This document shows positions 33,433 to 40,770 of a stretch of DNA of 48,252 nucleotides, piece after piece (within the stretch, counting starts at the first letter, position 1; every line of letters begins with the position of its first letter). A program made the position numbers and the translations under genes. The notes under the pieces were generated by a model, which did no database searches, was not told where the DNA came from, and saw only the letters and a list, made by a program, of their open reading frames with translations. This DNA is from Flavobacteriales bacterium (GTDB lineage Bacteria > Bacteroidota > Bacteroidia > Flavobacteriales_F > PHOS-HE28), in the NCBI GenBank assembly GCA_017987895.1, contig JAGNSU010000016.1, forward strand, positions 1 through 48,252. Direction: 5' to 3'.

Positions 33433-33474
33433 AAATAGAAGAGGGGATCCGCAAACGGATCCCCTCTTCTATTT
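33433..33474 (-). terminator. Perfect 19-bp terminator of sppA
   Basis: Arms 33433-33451 and 33456-33474 are exact reverse complements with loop CAAA. The hairpin starts 12 bases after the sppA stop on the minus strand and is flanked by A and T runs that continue the pairing, as in a strong intrinsic terminator. Confidence 0.85.
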
Positions 33475-33486
33475 CTCGGCTACAGA

Positions 33487-35286
33487 TCAGTACACCGTGA
33501 TCTCGAACGGCATCCGCGCCTGGATCCCTTTCACCTCGCGCACGCTGCGGAGCGTTTCGAATTGTTTCAGCAGGGCGGCGTCGGTACCGAAGACCTCCTC
33601 CTGCACCCAGCTGCGTGCACCGGTGTTCATCTGCTTCATCAGTTCGTGCAGCATATCCTCCTGTTCCGGGTAGCCTTGCGTGCGGTAGTTCTCCAGTCCG
33701 GCCAACTGCGCGGCGGCGGTGATGGCGTCTTCCAGACCTCCCAGTTCGTCCACCAGGCCGATGCGCTTGGCGTCGGTGCCGGTCCATACGCGGCCACGGC
33801 CCACGCTGTCCACTTGTGCTTCGGTCATTTTGCGGCCGGCGGCCACGCGGGATCGGAAGGTGTCATAGAACTTGTCCACGTAGGTCTGGATCAACTCACG
33901 CTCTTCGGGCCGCATGGGGCGGCTCACGTCGAGCAGGTCCGCGTAGTGGTTGGTCTTCACTCCGTCGGTGGTGATGCCGAGGTTATCGTTCAGTAGCTCC
34001 TGGAAGTTGGGAATGATGCCGAACACGCCGATGGAGCCGGTGATGGTATTGGGATCCGCGTAGATCTTGTTCGCCGCGCAGGCGATGTAGTAGCCACCGC
34101 TCGCGGCCACATCGCCCATGCTCACCACCACGGGCTTGGTCTGTTTGGCCAATTCCACCTCGCGCCAGATCACGTCGCTGGCCAGGCCACTGCCGCCGGG
34201 GCTGTTCACGCGCAGTACGATGGCTTTCACGCTGCTGTCCTCGCGCGCTTCGCGGATCGCCTCGCTCAATGTCTCACTGCCGATGTTCTCGCCATCCCCT
34301 TCGCCGCTGCTGATGCCGCCCGAAGCATAGACCACGGCCACCTTGTTCTTGGCGGCGCTGGTGCCGGTGATCACATCATCCCCTTTCACGGAGCTTTTCC
34401 GGTATTCGGCCAGCGTGGTGAACTTGATGTCCTCGTCCGTATCCAGGCCCATTTTCTCCTTGATCAGATCGAGCACTTCATCGCGGTACTTCACACCGTC
34501 CACCAGGCCGTAGGTCACGGCATCGGGTGCGTGGCGGATCAGCAGGCTGTCCGCGATGGTGTTGAGTCGGGCTTTGTCGATGCTCCGGGTGGCGCTGATG
34601 GCGCCGAGGTATTCGTCCCAGATGCCGTGGATCAGTGCGCCGAGCTGCTCCTCGTTGGCGGGCGTCATCTCTTTTTCGGTGTACGATTCGCCGAAGCTCT
34701 TGTACTTGTTGTTGCTGCCCTTCACGAACTGAACGTCCACGCCGATCTTCTCGAACATGCCTTTGAAGAACATCAGTTCGGCGCGCAGGCCACGAAAGTC
34801 CAGGTCGCCTTCGGGTACCACATACACCGCATCGGCCGCGCTGGCCAGGAAGTAAGTGCCCTGGGTGTAGAATTCGCTGTAAGCCACGATGGGTTTGCCG
34901 CTCTTCTCGCGGAACTCGATCAGTTTCTTGCGGATCTCTTGCGCACTGGCCGAACCCGTGTTCAGCATGGTGAGCTCCAGGAACACGCCCTTGATCCGCT
35001 CATCGCGGGCGGCTTTGTCCAGATCCTCCAAGAGATGGTCAAGCCCAATATTGGAGGCGCCGCGGAAGGGGCCGAAGTCCAGGTTGAAGTCGCTCTTCTC
35101 GCCGCGGTCCACGATGGCATGGTCCAGGCGCAGGTGCAGCACGGAGCCGTCCTTGATGGTGGTGGGTTTATCGCCGAAGGAAGTGCTCACCGCAGCGATG
35201 GTGCCGATCAGCAGTACGAGGAGCAGCACGCACACCAGCAGGAAGCCCAGCATGGAGGCGAACACGTATTTGAGGAATTGTCCCAT
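33487..35286 (-). CDS. sppA: Signal peptide peptidase SppA (67K type, protease IV)
   Basis: 599 residues, the length of the two-domain SppA. An N-terminal membrane anchor (about 10-35) is followed by tandem ClpP-like domains. The nucleophile Ser396 is in [13 protein letters not shown], and the general base Lys196 is in [18 protein letters not shown] of the N-terminal half, matching the E. coli Ser/Lys arrangement by recall. It degrades cleaved signal peptides in the inner membrane. The gene is divergent from folK, and the two TACTTTCG promoters lie 81 bases apart. A long perfect terminator follows. Nothing is missing. Confidence 0.95.
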   Translation of the reverse strand: MGQFLKYVFASMLGFLLVCVLLLVLLIGTIAAVSTSFGDKPTTIKDGSVLHLRLDHAIVDRGEKSDFNLDFGPFRGASNIGLDHLLEDLDKAARDERIKGVFLELTMLNTGSASAQEIRKKLIEFREKSGKPIVAYSEFYTQGTYFLASAADAVYVVPEGDLDFRGLRAELMFFKGMFEKIGVDVQFVKGSNNKYKSFGESYTEKEMTPANEEQLGALIHGIWDEYLGAISATRSIDKARLNTIADSLLIRHAPDAVTYGLVDGVKYRDEVLDLIKEKMGLDTDEDIKFTTLAEYRKSSVKGDDVITGTSAAKNKVAVVYASGGISSGEGDGENIGSETLSEAIREAREDSSVKAIVLRVNSPGGSGLASDVIWREVELAKQTKPVVVSMGDVAASGGYYIACAANKIYADPNTITGSIGVFGIIPNFQELLNDNLGITTDGVKTNHYADLLDVSRPMRPEERELIQTYVDKFYDTFRSRVAAGRKMTEAQVDSVGRGRVWTGTDAKRIGLVDELGGLEDAITAAAQLAGLENYRTQGYPEQEDMLHELMKQMNTGARSWVQEEVFGTDAALLKQFETLRSVREVKGIQARMPFEITVY

Positions 35287-35309
35287 TGGGTCGTTTGTTC
35301 GTTCGGAGC

Positions 35310-35317
35310 CGAAAGTA
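35310..35317 (-). promoter_or_regulatory. -7 element TACTTTCG of sppA
   Basis: Exact TAnnTTCG, 23 bases before the sppA ATG. The same octamer serves folK on the other strand. Confidence 0.6.
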
Positions 35318-35398
35318 GACCGCTGCGCTGGGCCTCGCTGGGCGTGAATACACCAGCGGTGGGCTACCCGTATGGAAGGTGCGGCACCTACTTTCGCC

Positions 35399-35406
35399 CG
35401 TGGACC
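35399..35406 (+). promoter_or_regulatory. -7 element TACTTTCG of folK
   Basis: Exact TAnnTTCG, 21 bases before the folK ATG at 35428. Confidence 0.6.
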
Positions 35407-35427
35407 CTACCACTGGGTGGAACGAAG

Positions 35428-35892
35428 ATGGCCGAGGAAGTTCTCCTACTACTGGGCGCCGACCTTGGTGACCCCAAGGCCACTTTCATGCGGGTAGAAG
35501 ACCTGTTGGCCGGACGCTGTGGTGCCATCCTGGCGCGGAGCCGCGATCATTGGACGGAACCATGGGGCTTTGCCGGTGCGCATCTCTTTTTGAACCGGGC
35601 CCTCCTCATCGCCACGGAGTTGGAACCCCTGGCGTTGCTCCAGGAAGTGCTGGCCATGGAGCGGGAACTGGGCCGCGAGCGCGGTTCGGCGGAAGGGTAT
35701 GCATCACGTTCCATCGATATCGACCTGCTGTTGTGGAAGGATCGGGTGGTCACGCTACCAGCGTTGAAGGTGCCCCATCCCCGGCTGCACGAGCGGGCTT
35801 TTGCGCTGGCCCCTGCGGCGGATCTAGTGCCGCACTGGCGTCATCCCCTATCGGGGAACACCGTGCTTCGCCTATTGGACCAGGTGCTCTGA
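35428..35892 (+). CDS. folK: HPPK, 6-hydroxymethyl-dihydropterin pyrophosphokinase
   Basis: 154 residues from the ATG at 35428; the open frame upstream is an antisense shadow of sppA. HPPK transfers pyrophosphate from ATP to hydroxymethyl-dihydropterin in folate synthesis (EC 2.7.6.3). Seen: LLLLGADLGDPKATF at the start, the loop FLNRALLIATELEP, LQEVLAMERELGRERG, the metal-binding SRSIDIDLLLW with its two Asp residues, and VPHPRLHERAFALAPAADL. It fits the short, single-domain form. A deoxynucleoside kinase gene follows after 48 bases, an order I recall in other Bacteroidetes. Confidence 0.93.
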   Translation: MAEEVLLLLGADLGDPKATFMRVEDLLAGRCGAILARSRDHWTEPWGFAGAHLFLNRALLIATELEPLALLQEVLAMERELGRERGSAEGYASRSIDIDLLLWKDRVVTLPALKVPHPRLHERAFALAPAADLVPHWRHPLSGNTVLRLLDQVL

Positions 35893-35940
35893 GAGGGAGC
35901 ACACTTTCGGCAACTTCACCCCCTGAGGACCAGCCACCGC

Positions 35941-36570
35941 GTGAACTACAGCTACATCGCCATCGAAGGCTTGATCGGTGCGGGCAAAACCACATTGGCT
36001 CGGCGCCTGGCCGAACGTTGGGGTGCCCGCCTGGTATTGGAGGAATTCGACGACAATCCCTTTTTGCCCCGGTTCTATGAGGATCCGGAACGCTTTGCCT
36101 TCGCGGTGGAGCTGAGTTTCCTCGCACAGCGGTACCACCAGCTCAAACGCGTCACCGAGCAGGATCTGTTCGCACCGCGTACCGTAGCGGACTATTCGAT
36201 AGGCAAATCCCTGGTCTTCGCCACGGCCACATTGGGCGCGGAGGAGAACGCCCTCTTCAGCGATCTGTACCGGATCATGTACGCCGACCTGCCCCGGCCG
36301 GAATTGATCGTGTACCTGCATTTGGGTCCGGCGCGCGCGCAGGAGCGGATCCGAGCGCGGGGCCGCAGCTACGAGCAGGGCATCCAGGCGGCGTACCTGG
36401 AGCGTTTGCGCGACCTGTACTTCGATCAAATGCGGAAAGCGGAGGGCTCCCGGGTGTTGATCGTGGACCTGGGCGACCGGGACCTGCTCCACGATGCGGC
36501 CGCCTTTTCCCAACTCTGCGATAGACTGGAGAAGCCGATGGAGGCGTCGTTCGAGGTGCTCCAACTCTGA
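35941..36570 (+). CDS. Deoxynucleoside kinase family protein, folK-associated
   Basis: 209 residues from a GTG at 35941 (MNYSYIAIEGLIGAGKTT); no ATG fits. The P-loop GLIGAGKT is at 10-17. The lid is RARGRSYEQG and the strand PRPELIVYLHLGPA is normal. The usual ERS/DRS motif is replaced by APRTVADYSIGKSLVF (78-93), in which Arg80 stays but the acidic residue is gone. This is a divergent branch of the family that I recall next to folK in Flavobacteriia. It probably phosphorylates a nucleoside-like substrate, but true deoxynucleoside activity is not assured. The element CACTTTCG at 35902-35909 lies 31 bases upstream. Confidence 0.87.
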   Translation: MNYSYIAIEGLIGAGKTTLARRLAERWGARLVLEEFDDNPFLPRFYEDPERFAFAVELSFLAQRYHQLKRVTEQDLFAPRTVADYSIGKSLVFATATLGAEENALFSDLYRIMYADLPRPELIVYLHLGPARAQERIRARGRSYEQGIQAAYLERLRDLYFDQMRKAEGSRVLIVDLGDRDLLHDAAAFSQLCDRLEKPMEASFEVLQL

Positions 36571-36629
36571 TCCACAGGGTTTCGTGGACAATTGGGCGAT
36601 CCATTCCGGGAACCCCAAAAGGAGGATGT

Positions 36630-36637
36630 TATGTTTG
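36630..36637 (+). promoter_or_regulatory. -7 element TATGTTTG of the OmpA/TPR lipoprotein gene
   Basis: Exact TAnnTTTG, 36 bases before the ATG at 36674. Confidence 0.6.
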
Positions 36638-36673
36638 CGCCCGGAAAGCACTGAACATCAGCACACACTCGTC

Positions 36674-38434
36674 ATGAAAAGATCGCAATTGCGCGGAGCG
36701 GCCCCGATGGCCGTAGCAGCGCTGTTCATCGCCGGCTGCAGCGGCCTGGGCAAGATGACCAAGCACGCAGAGACCATCAAGTACACGGTGGAGCCGAACC
36801 CCTTGATCGTGCAAGGCGACAGTGTGGCCGTGAGCGTACGTGGGAATTTCCCGGCGAAGTACTTCTCCAAGAAGGCAACGGTCGAACTCACTCCCTCCAT
36901 CGATGGGATCGGGGAGTCAATGCTTCTGGAAACCCCGGAGGGCAAGGTCCCGGAGAACTTTGTGGCCACGAGTTCCACGGCGCTGAAAATGGTCGGGTTC
37001 CAAGGGGAAGGTGCGGCCGGCAACTACACGGTGATCCCTTACGAGAGCGGCAAGGAATTCACGCATAGCGACAAGGTGGCTTACACCCCGGCCATGGAAC
37101 ACAGCGCGCTGATGGTGAAGATCCTCGGCAAGCAGGGTAAGAAGGAGAAGCCCTTCCCCACAGTGAAGGTCGCTGATGGTGTGATCACCACGCCCTACCT
37201 GGTCAAAAGCGATGACAAGACGATCATGGCGAAAGACGCCTTCCAGCGCATCACATCCCACACCCAAGATCTACAGCTCAACTACAATGTGGCCAGCGAT
37301 GTGCAAGTGCCCGGAGATAACAAGGAGCAGGATGTGAAGGACTTGCAGGCCTTCTTGAAGGACAATGCCAAGAACCCGAACATCGTGATCAAAGGCGTGA
37401 AGATCGACGCCTACGCCTCGCCCGAAGGGGAGGTGGATATGAACGAAGGGCTCGCCAACAAGCGTGACAAAGCGGCTATGCGCTGGATGCAGAGCGAACT
37501 CGGCAAGAACAAACTGGCCAAGGGCGATAGCCTCTTCGCGGGCGTGAGCCACGGGGAGGATTGGACGGGCTTCGAACGCGAGTTGAACGCGAGCAGTTTC
37601 GCGGACAAGGACCTGGTGCTGCGTGTGCTCACCATGTACGCCGATGTGAACAAGCGCGAGAGCGAGATCAAGAACATGGCCGCGACCTACACCGAGCTCC
37701 GTAGCGACATCCTCCCAAAACTGCGTCGCGCGGAGATCCAACTGAACTACGACCGCGTCGGCAAGACCGATGAGCAGCTCACGAGCATGAGCCGCACCAT
37801 GCCCGACAGCCTGAACGTGGAGGAACTGCTCTTCGCTGCGACCCTGACCCAGGATATGAACGAGCAGCTCCGCATTTACAAGGAGTGCGAGCGCGTGCAT
37901 CCGGCGGACTACCGCGCCGCGAACAACGTGGGCTACATCTACATGCAGCAGAACAAGCTGGCGGAAGCGGAGGCTCAGTTCACCAAGGCGAACAGCATCA
38001 CCGACAATCCCATCAGCACGAACAACTTGGGCGTGTGCGCACGCTTGAAGGGCGATCGCAAGAAAGCCGCGGAACTCTACGCGAAGGCAGGCGCCGCTGG
38101 TCCGGAGGTGAAGTACAATCAGGGTATCATCGACATCCAGAACGGCAACTACAGCAGTGCGAACAGCAACTTCAGTGGCTCCAACGGTCTGAACGTCGCC
38201 TTGGCGAAGACGCTGAGCGGTGATGCCGCCGGTGCACAGCGCGCCCTCGAAGCCTCGCCGGACAAGGACACCGCCGAAGGCCACTACCTCATGGCCATCA
38301 TCGGTGCCCGCCAGAACAATGGCGACATGGTGAAGAACAACCTCTCCCTCGCCGTGCAGAAGAACGCCGCCCTGGGCGATAAGGCGAAGAAGGACCTCGA
38401 GTTCCGCGCCTTCAAGAACGATCTGGGCATCTAA
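36674..38434 (+). CDS. Outer-membrane lipoprotein with OmpA-like and TPR regions
   Basis: 586 residues from the ATG at 36674; the frame upstream runs antisense through other sequence. The lipobox is LFIAGCS with Cys22. Residues about 35-190 are beta-rich (VTVEPNP-type start, VRGNFPAKYFSKKATVELTP). An OmpA-like region follows (about 200-355): LQAFLKDNAKNPNIVIKGVKIDAYASPEGEVDMNEGLANKR, with the pattern that binds peptidoglycan. The last third has TPR units (about 400-500; NNVGYIYMQQNKLAEAEAQF). Such lipoproteins join the outer membrane to the cell wall and carry protein-binding repeats. Family name uncertain; it is well conserved in Bacteroidetes. Confidence 0.85.
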   Translation: MKRSQLRGAAPMAVAALFIAGCSGLGKMTKHAETIKYTVEPNPLIVQGDSVAVSVRGNFPAKYFSKKATVELTPSIDGIGESMLLETPEGKVPENFVATSSTALKMVGFQGEGAAGNYTVIPYESGKEFTHSDKVAYTPAMEHSALMVKILGKQGKKEKPFPTVKVADGVITTPYLVKSDDKTIMAKDAFQRITSHTQDLQLNYNVASDVQVPGDNKEQDVKDLQAFLKDNAKNPNIVIKGVKIDAYASPEGEVDMNEGLANKRDKAAMRWMQSELGKNKLAKGDSLFAGVSHGEDWTGFERELNASSFADKDLVLRVLTMYADVNKRESEIKNMAATYTELRSDILPKLRRAEIQLNYDRVGKTDEQLTSMSRTMPDSLNVEELLFAATLTQDMNEQLRIYKECERVHPADYRAANNVGYIYMQQNKLAEAEAQFTKANSITDNPISTNNLGVCARLKGDRKKAAELYAKAGAAGPEVKYNQGIIDIQNGNYSSANSNFSGSNGLNVALAKTLSGDAAGAQRALEASPDKDTAEGHYLMAIIGARQNNGDMVKNNLSLAVQKNAALGDKAKKDLEFRAFKNDLGI

Positions 38435-38454
38435 GCGAACAGCCTTTCACGATG

Positions 38455-38483
38455 GAAGCCCTCGGCATTAAGCCGGGGGCTTC
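38455..38483 (+). terminator. Terminator of the OmpA/TPR lipoprotein gene
   Basis: Stem GAAGCCC-U-CGGC / GCCG-G-GGGCTTC (12 bp, one U-G wobble), loop ATTAA, followed by GTCGTTATTTT. Confidence 0.8.
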
Positions 38484-38488
38484 GTCGT

Positions 38489-38496
38489 TATTTTGG
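38489..38496 (+). promoter_or_regulatory. -7-like element TATTTTGG before the small lipoprotein gene
   Basis: One base from TATTTTCG. It ends 3 bases before the ATG at 38500 and overlaps the T-rich tail of the preceding terminator; a later ATG at 38524 would leave 27 bases, the usual gap. Confidence 0.35.
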
Positions 38497-38499
38497 ACC

Positions 38500-38946
38500 A
38501 TGGTTCTTGCGGGGCGAACGGCTATGTGGGCTTTTGTTGAGGTTTGCTTCGTGGTTAGCGTAGCTCTCAGTGGATGTTCAGATGCCTCGTACGATGCGGC
38601 TAAAAGCACCGAGTTGATGTGCACCAGCATGCCTCATGAGGAAGACCTGGACCTTGTCGGTTCATACTACTCCAAAGCTGGCCAGGACGATCTTCTCCAA
38701 CGTGATTATGTGTTCACGTCGGTTTTCGCGTTCAAGGCGCCCGGAGCCTATGGGAAACTCATTGAGGACATTGAAACTAGGCTGTGTACCGGCAGGGCGG
38801 TCGATACGTGCGGATGCTGGGCGAAAGGCAACGGCGTATATCGATACATCGTGAGTGATCATCGAAGGGAGCAGGGTTTTTTCTTCGATGCAGAACTTTC
38901 GGAGGAGCATAAGCTGCTGACAATTCGTGAAGTGTTTTGGCGGTAG
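38500..38946 (+). CDS. Small cysteine-containing lipoprotein, unknown function
   Basis: 148 residues from the ATG at 38500, with lipobox VALSGC (Cys26); starting at the ATG at 38524 would keep the lipobox but lose the basic residue of the signal. The mature part holds a cluster CTGRAVDTCGCW that may form disulfides, and short strands (YVFTSVFAFKAPGAYG, GVYRYIVSDHRREQGFFFD). No family recognised. Three sampled lines average about 52% GC, lower than neighbours near 60%, so the gene may be a later acquisition. It sits between two terminators, as an isolated unit. Confidence 0.65.
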   Translation: MVLAGRTAMWAFVEVCFVVSVALSGCSDASYDAAKSTELMCTSMPHEEDLDLVGSYYSKAGQDDLLQRDYVFTSVFAFKAPGAYGKLIEDIETRLCTGRAVDTCGCWAKGNGVYRYIVSDHRREQGFFFDAELSEEHKLLTIREVFWR

Positions 38947-38970
38947 CCGCAGCTCCCTTGCGCCGAACTG

Positions 38971-38997
38971 AAAAGCCCGGCCATCGGCCGGGCTTTT
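38971..38997. terminator. Perfect 12-bp bidirectional terminator
   Basis: AAAAGCCCGGCC / GGCCGGGCTTTT with loop ATC. The A and T runs flank both sides, so it can serve the small lipoprotein gene and the convergent beta-barrel gene (stop at 39017). Confidence 0.9.
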
Positions 38998-39016
38998 CCG
39001 AAGGGATGGAGTTCCC

Positions 39017-39991
39017 TTAGAAGATGATCTTCTGCCTGCGGATGCGGCTGCGGTACTTCTTGCTGCCGCTCTTGTACTTGTAGTTCTTGTGGTGCACCTG
39101 GATCTTCAAGAAGAGGTAGGCGTCCTTGTCGCTGCTATCACCGCGCTGCTGTCCTGCGCTCGTAGTGAACTCGCTGATGCCCGGACCGGCACCGATGCTT
39201 GGATCGGCCATGTACGCGCCTACCGGACCGCTCACTGCGGCGATGGCGTCATTGTCATAGTACACCGTGCTCACGTCGTCCAGGTAGTCGGTCATGGTCA
39301 TCGAATACTGCAGCTCGATGCCCAAGCTCCACTGTTTGCTGATCGCCTTGCGGATGCCGAAGCCCATCGGCACGCAGAAGCTCAAATTGCTGTACTCCTG
39401 GGCGCCACCGGGCAAACCCTGCCCTTCGGTGTGGAGCGGCTGCAAACGCACCCAGGTGTTGTTGAACTTCCCTTTGGGATCGAAATAGAAACCACCGATA
39501 CCGACGAACCCATAAAAGCCGATGCGCGAGGCCTTTTGGCCCTTCACTCCCCGGAGATCGTAGATGTGGCCCAGTTCCTCCCGGAAGAAGTGCAGTTCGA
39601 GCACGGAGCTCAGCTCGAACACATCGCTCCGGAAATTCAGATTGCGGTTCCGGCGGAACTTCTCTTGCGTGAGGTTGTCATTACCGGCAAGGATGCCATA
39701 GGTGAGCGATGTGCGCAAGGCCATACGCTCGAAGATGTGGTAGCGCCAACCAAGGCTCACTGAAGGGCGGGTCTGGCTGAACTCCAGGTCCCATAGGAAG
39801 GAGGTGCCTATTTGGTCGCGACCGCCCAGCTCGCCGAGAAAGTTGGCGATACCCATCCCGAAAGTGATCTCGTTGCGGTGGGTCTTCCAGTAATTGGACT
39901 TGCGGAAGTACTGGGCGTGCAGCGGAGCGGCCGCCATGCAGCAGAAAAGGAGGAATGCCCAGAATGTGCGAGGAGCGTAGTATCCCTTCAT
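39017..39991 (-). CDS. Outer-membrane beta-barrel protein, DUF6089-like
   Basis: 324 residues from the ATG at 39991. Signal peptide: FWAFLLFCCMAAAPLHAQ. The mature part alternates aromatic/hydrophobic strands: EITFGMGIANFLGELGGRDQ, SVSLGWRYHIFERMALRTSL, SRIGFYGFVGIGGFYFDP, LGIELQYSMTMTDYLDDVS, AYLFLKIQVHHKNYKY. The early block NFLGELGG matches the DUF6089 barrel family of Bacteroidetes, a group that includes PorG-like proteins of type IX secretion. The tail is strongly basic. TACATTTG stands 21 bases before the start. A specific role in secretion is only suggested by resemblance. Confidence 0.8.
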   Translation of the reverse strand: MKGYYAPRTFWAFLLFCCMAAAPLHAQYFRKSNYWKTHRNEITFGMGIANFLGELGGRDQIGTSFLWDLEFSQTRPSVSLGWRYHIFERMALRTSLTYGILAGNDNLTQEKFRRNRNLNFRSDVFELSSVLELHFFREELGHIYDLRGVKGQKASRIGFYGFVGIGGFYFDPKGKFNNTWVRLQPLHTEGQGLPGGAQEYSNLSFCVPMGFGIRKAISKQWSLGIELQYSMTMTDYLDDVSTVYYDNDAIAAVSGPVGAYMADPSIGAGPGISEFTTSAGQQRGDSSDKDAYLFLKIQVHHKNYKYKSGSKKYRSRIRRQKIIF

Positions 39992-40012
39992 GCAGCGAAG
40001 CACGGTTCTTCC

Positions 40013-40020
40013 CAAATGTA
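40013..40020 (-). promoter_or_regulatory. -7 element TACATTTG of the beta-barrel gene
   Basis: Exact TAnnTTTG, 21 bases before the ATG at 39991. Confidence 0.65.
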
Positions 40021-40135
40021 CCCCTTCGTGCGGAAAAACACGCCCAAAGGGTTCAGTTCCTATCCTCATGGACGTGTTGACCGTCGAACGGTGGCCTTCA
40101 TACGGGCTCGGCGAACTTGGGTTATCCGGCTTGGA

Positions 40136-40669
40136 TCACCGCCCGGCAAGCCACCAGAGAACGATGCCGGCACAAACGCTCACGTTCAGGGAATGCTTGG
40201 AGCCGTGCTGCGGGATCACCAGACAGCCGTCGCAAGCAGCGATCACCCCGTCGCTCACCCCGTTCAGCTCATTGCCGAAGACCAAGGCGAGGGGCGTATT
40301 CTCGGAAGGAGATACCTGCTCGAGCGGCACGGCGTGAAGGGTCTGCTCCACCGCGAGCACGCGGTATCCGGCTTCCTTCAAGGCATGGACGGTGGTCACG
40401 GCATCGGGTGCTTGGGTCCAAGGCACGCTCAGGGTGGCCCCTAAGGCCGTCTTTTCGATCTCGCGATGTGGCGGTACAGGTGTGAACCCGCACAAAACGA
40501 GCTCTTCGACCCCGAAAGCGTCCGACGTCCGGAAGATGGAACCCACGTTGTGGCGGCTTCGGACATCTTCCAGCACCACTCGCACAGGTCTCCGGGCCAT
40601 CTGGGCATAGGCCGTCGGGCTTACCCGGCCAAGTTCCTCCATGGTCAATTTGCGATCGCTGGTGGGCAT
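40136..40669 (-). CDS. TrmH-family (SPOUT) RNA methyltransferase
   Basis: 177 residues. SPOUT motif 1 reads RSRHNVGSIFRTSDAFG with the conserved Asn and Arg; motif 2 is LALVFGNELNGVSD; motif 3 is VIPQHGSKHSLNVSVCAGI, forming the knot that holds S-adenosylmethionine. It would methylate a ribose 2'-OH in tRNA or rRNA. The length is that of a catalytic domain without an N-terminal RNA-binding extension, as in TrmL/TrmH-like enzymes. Exact target unknown. The gene is divergent from mutS; TATTTTCG lies 74 bases upstream. Confidence 0.9.
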   Translation of the reverse strand: MPTSDRKLTMEELGRVSPTAYAQMARRPVRVVLEDVRSRHNVGSIFRTSDAFGVEELVLCGFTPVPPHREIEKTALGATLSVPWTQAPDAVTTVHALKEAGYRVLAVEQTLHAVPLEQVSPSENTPLALVFGNELNGVSDGVIAACDGCLVIPQHGSKHSLNVSVCAGIVLWWLAGR

Positions 40670-40727
40670 GGTGAGAAGGTGTGGAAAAAGGGAGTGGTTC
40701 GGGCGCGATCGGCCGCAGGGTGGAGCT

Positions 40728-40735
40728 TACCTTTC
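40728..40735 (+). promoter_or_regulatory. -7-like element TACCTTTC of mutS
   Basis: Seven of eight positions match TAnnTTTG; 35 bases before the mutS ATG, on the opposite strand from the TrmH-family promoter 8 bases away. Confidence 0.35.
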
Positions 40736-40743
40736 CAAGCTGG

Positions 40744-40751
40744 CGAAAATA
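40744..40751 (-). promoter_or_regulatory. -7 element TATTTTCG of the TrmH-family gene
   Basis: Exact TAnnTTCG in the mutS/TrmH intergenic region, leading leftward. Confidence 0.5.
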
Positions 40752-40770
40752 GAACGGCCAGTGACGGCAG

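Noticed and set aside
34531..35427. N-terminal extension of the folK frame
   Set aside because: It is antisense to sppA, and the HPPK domain begins at 35428 just after the TACTTTCG promoter.
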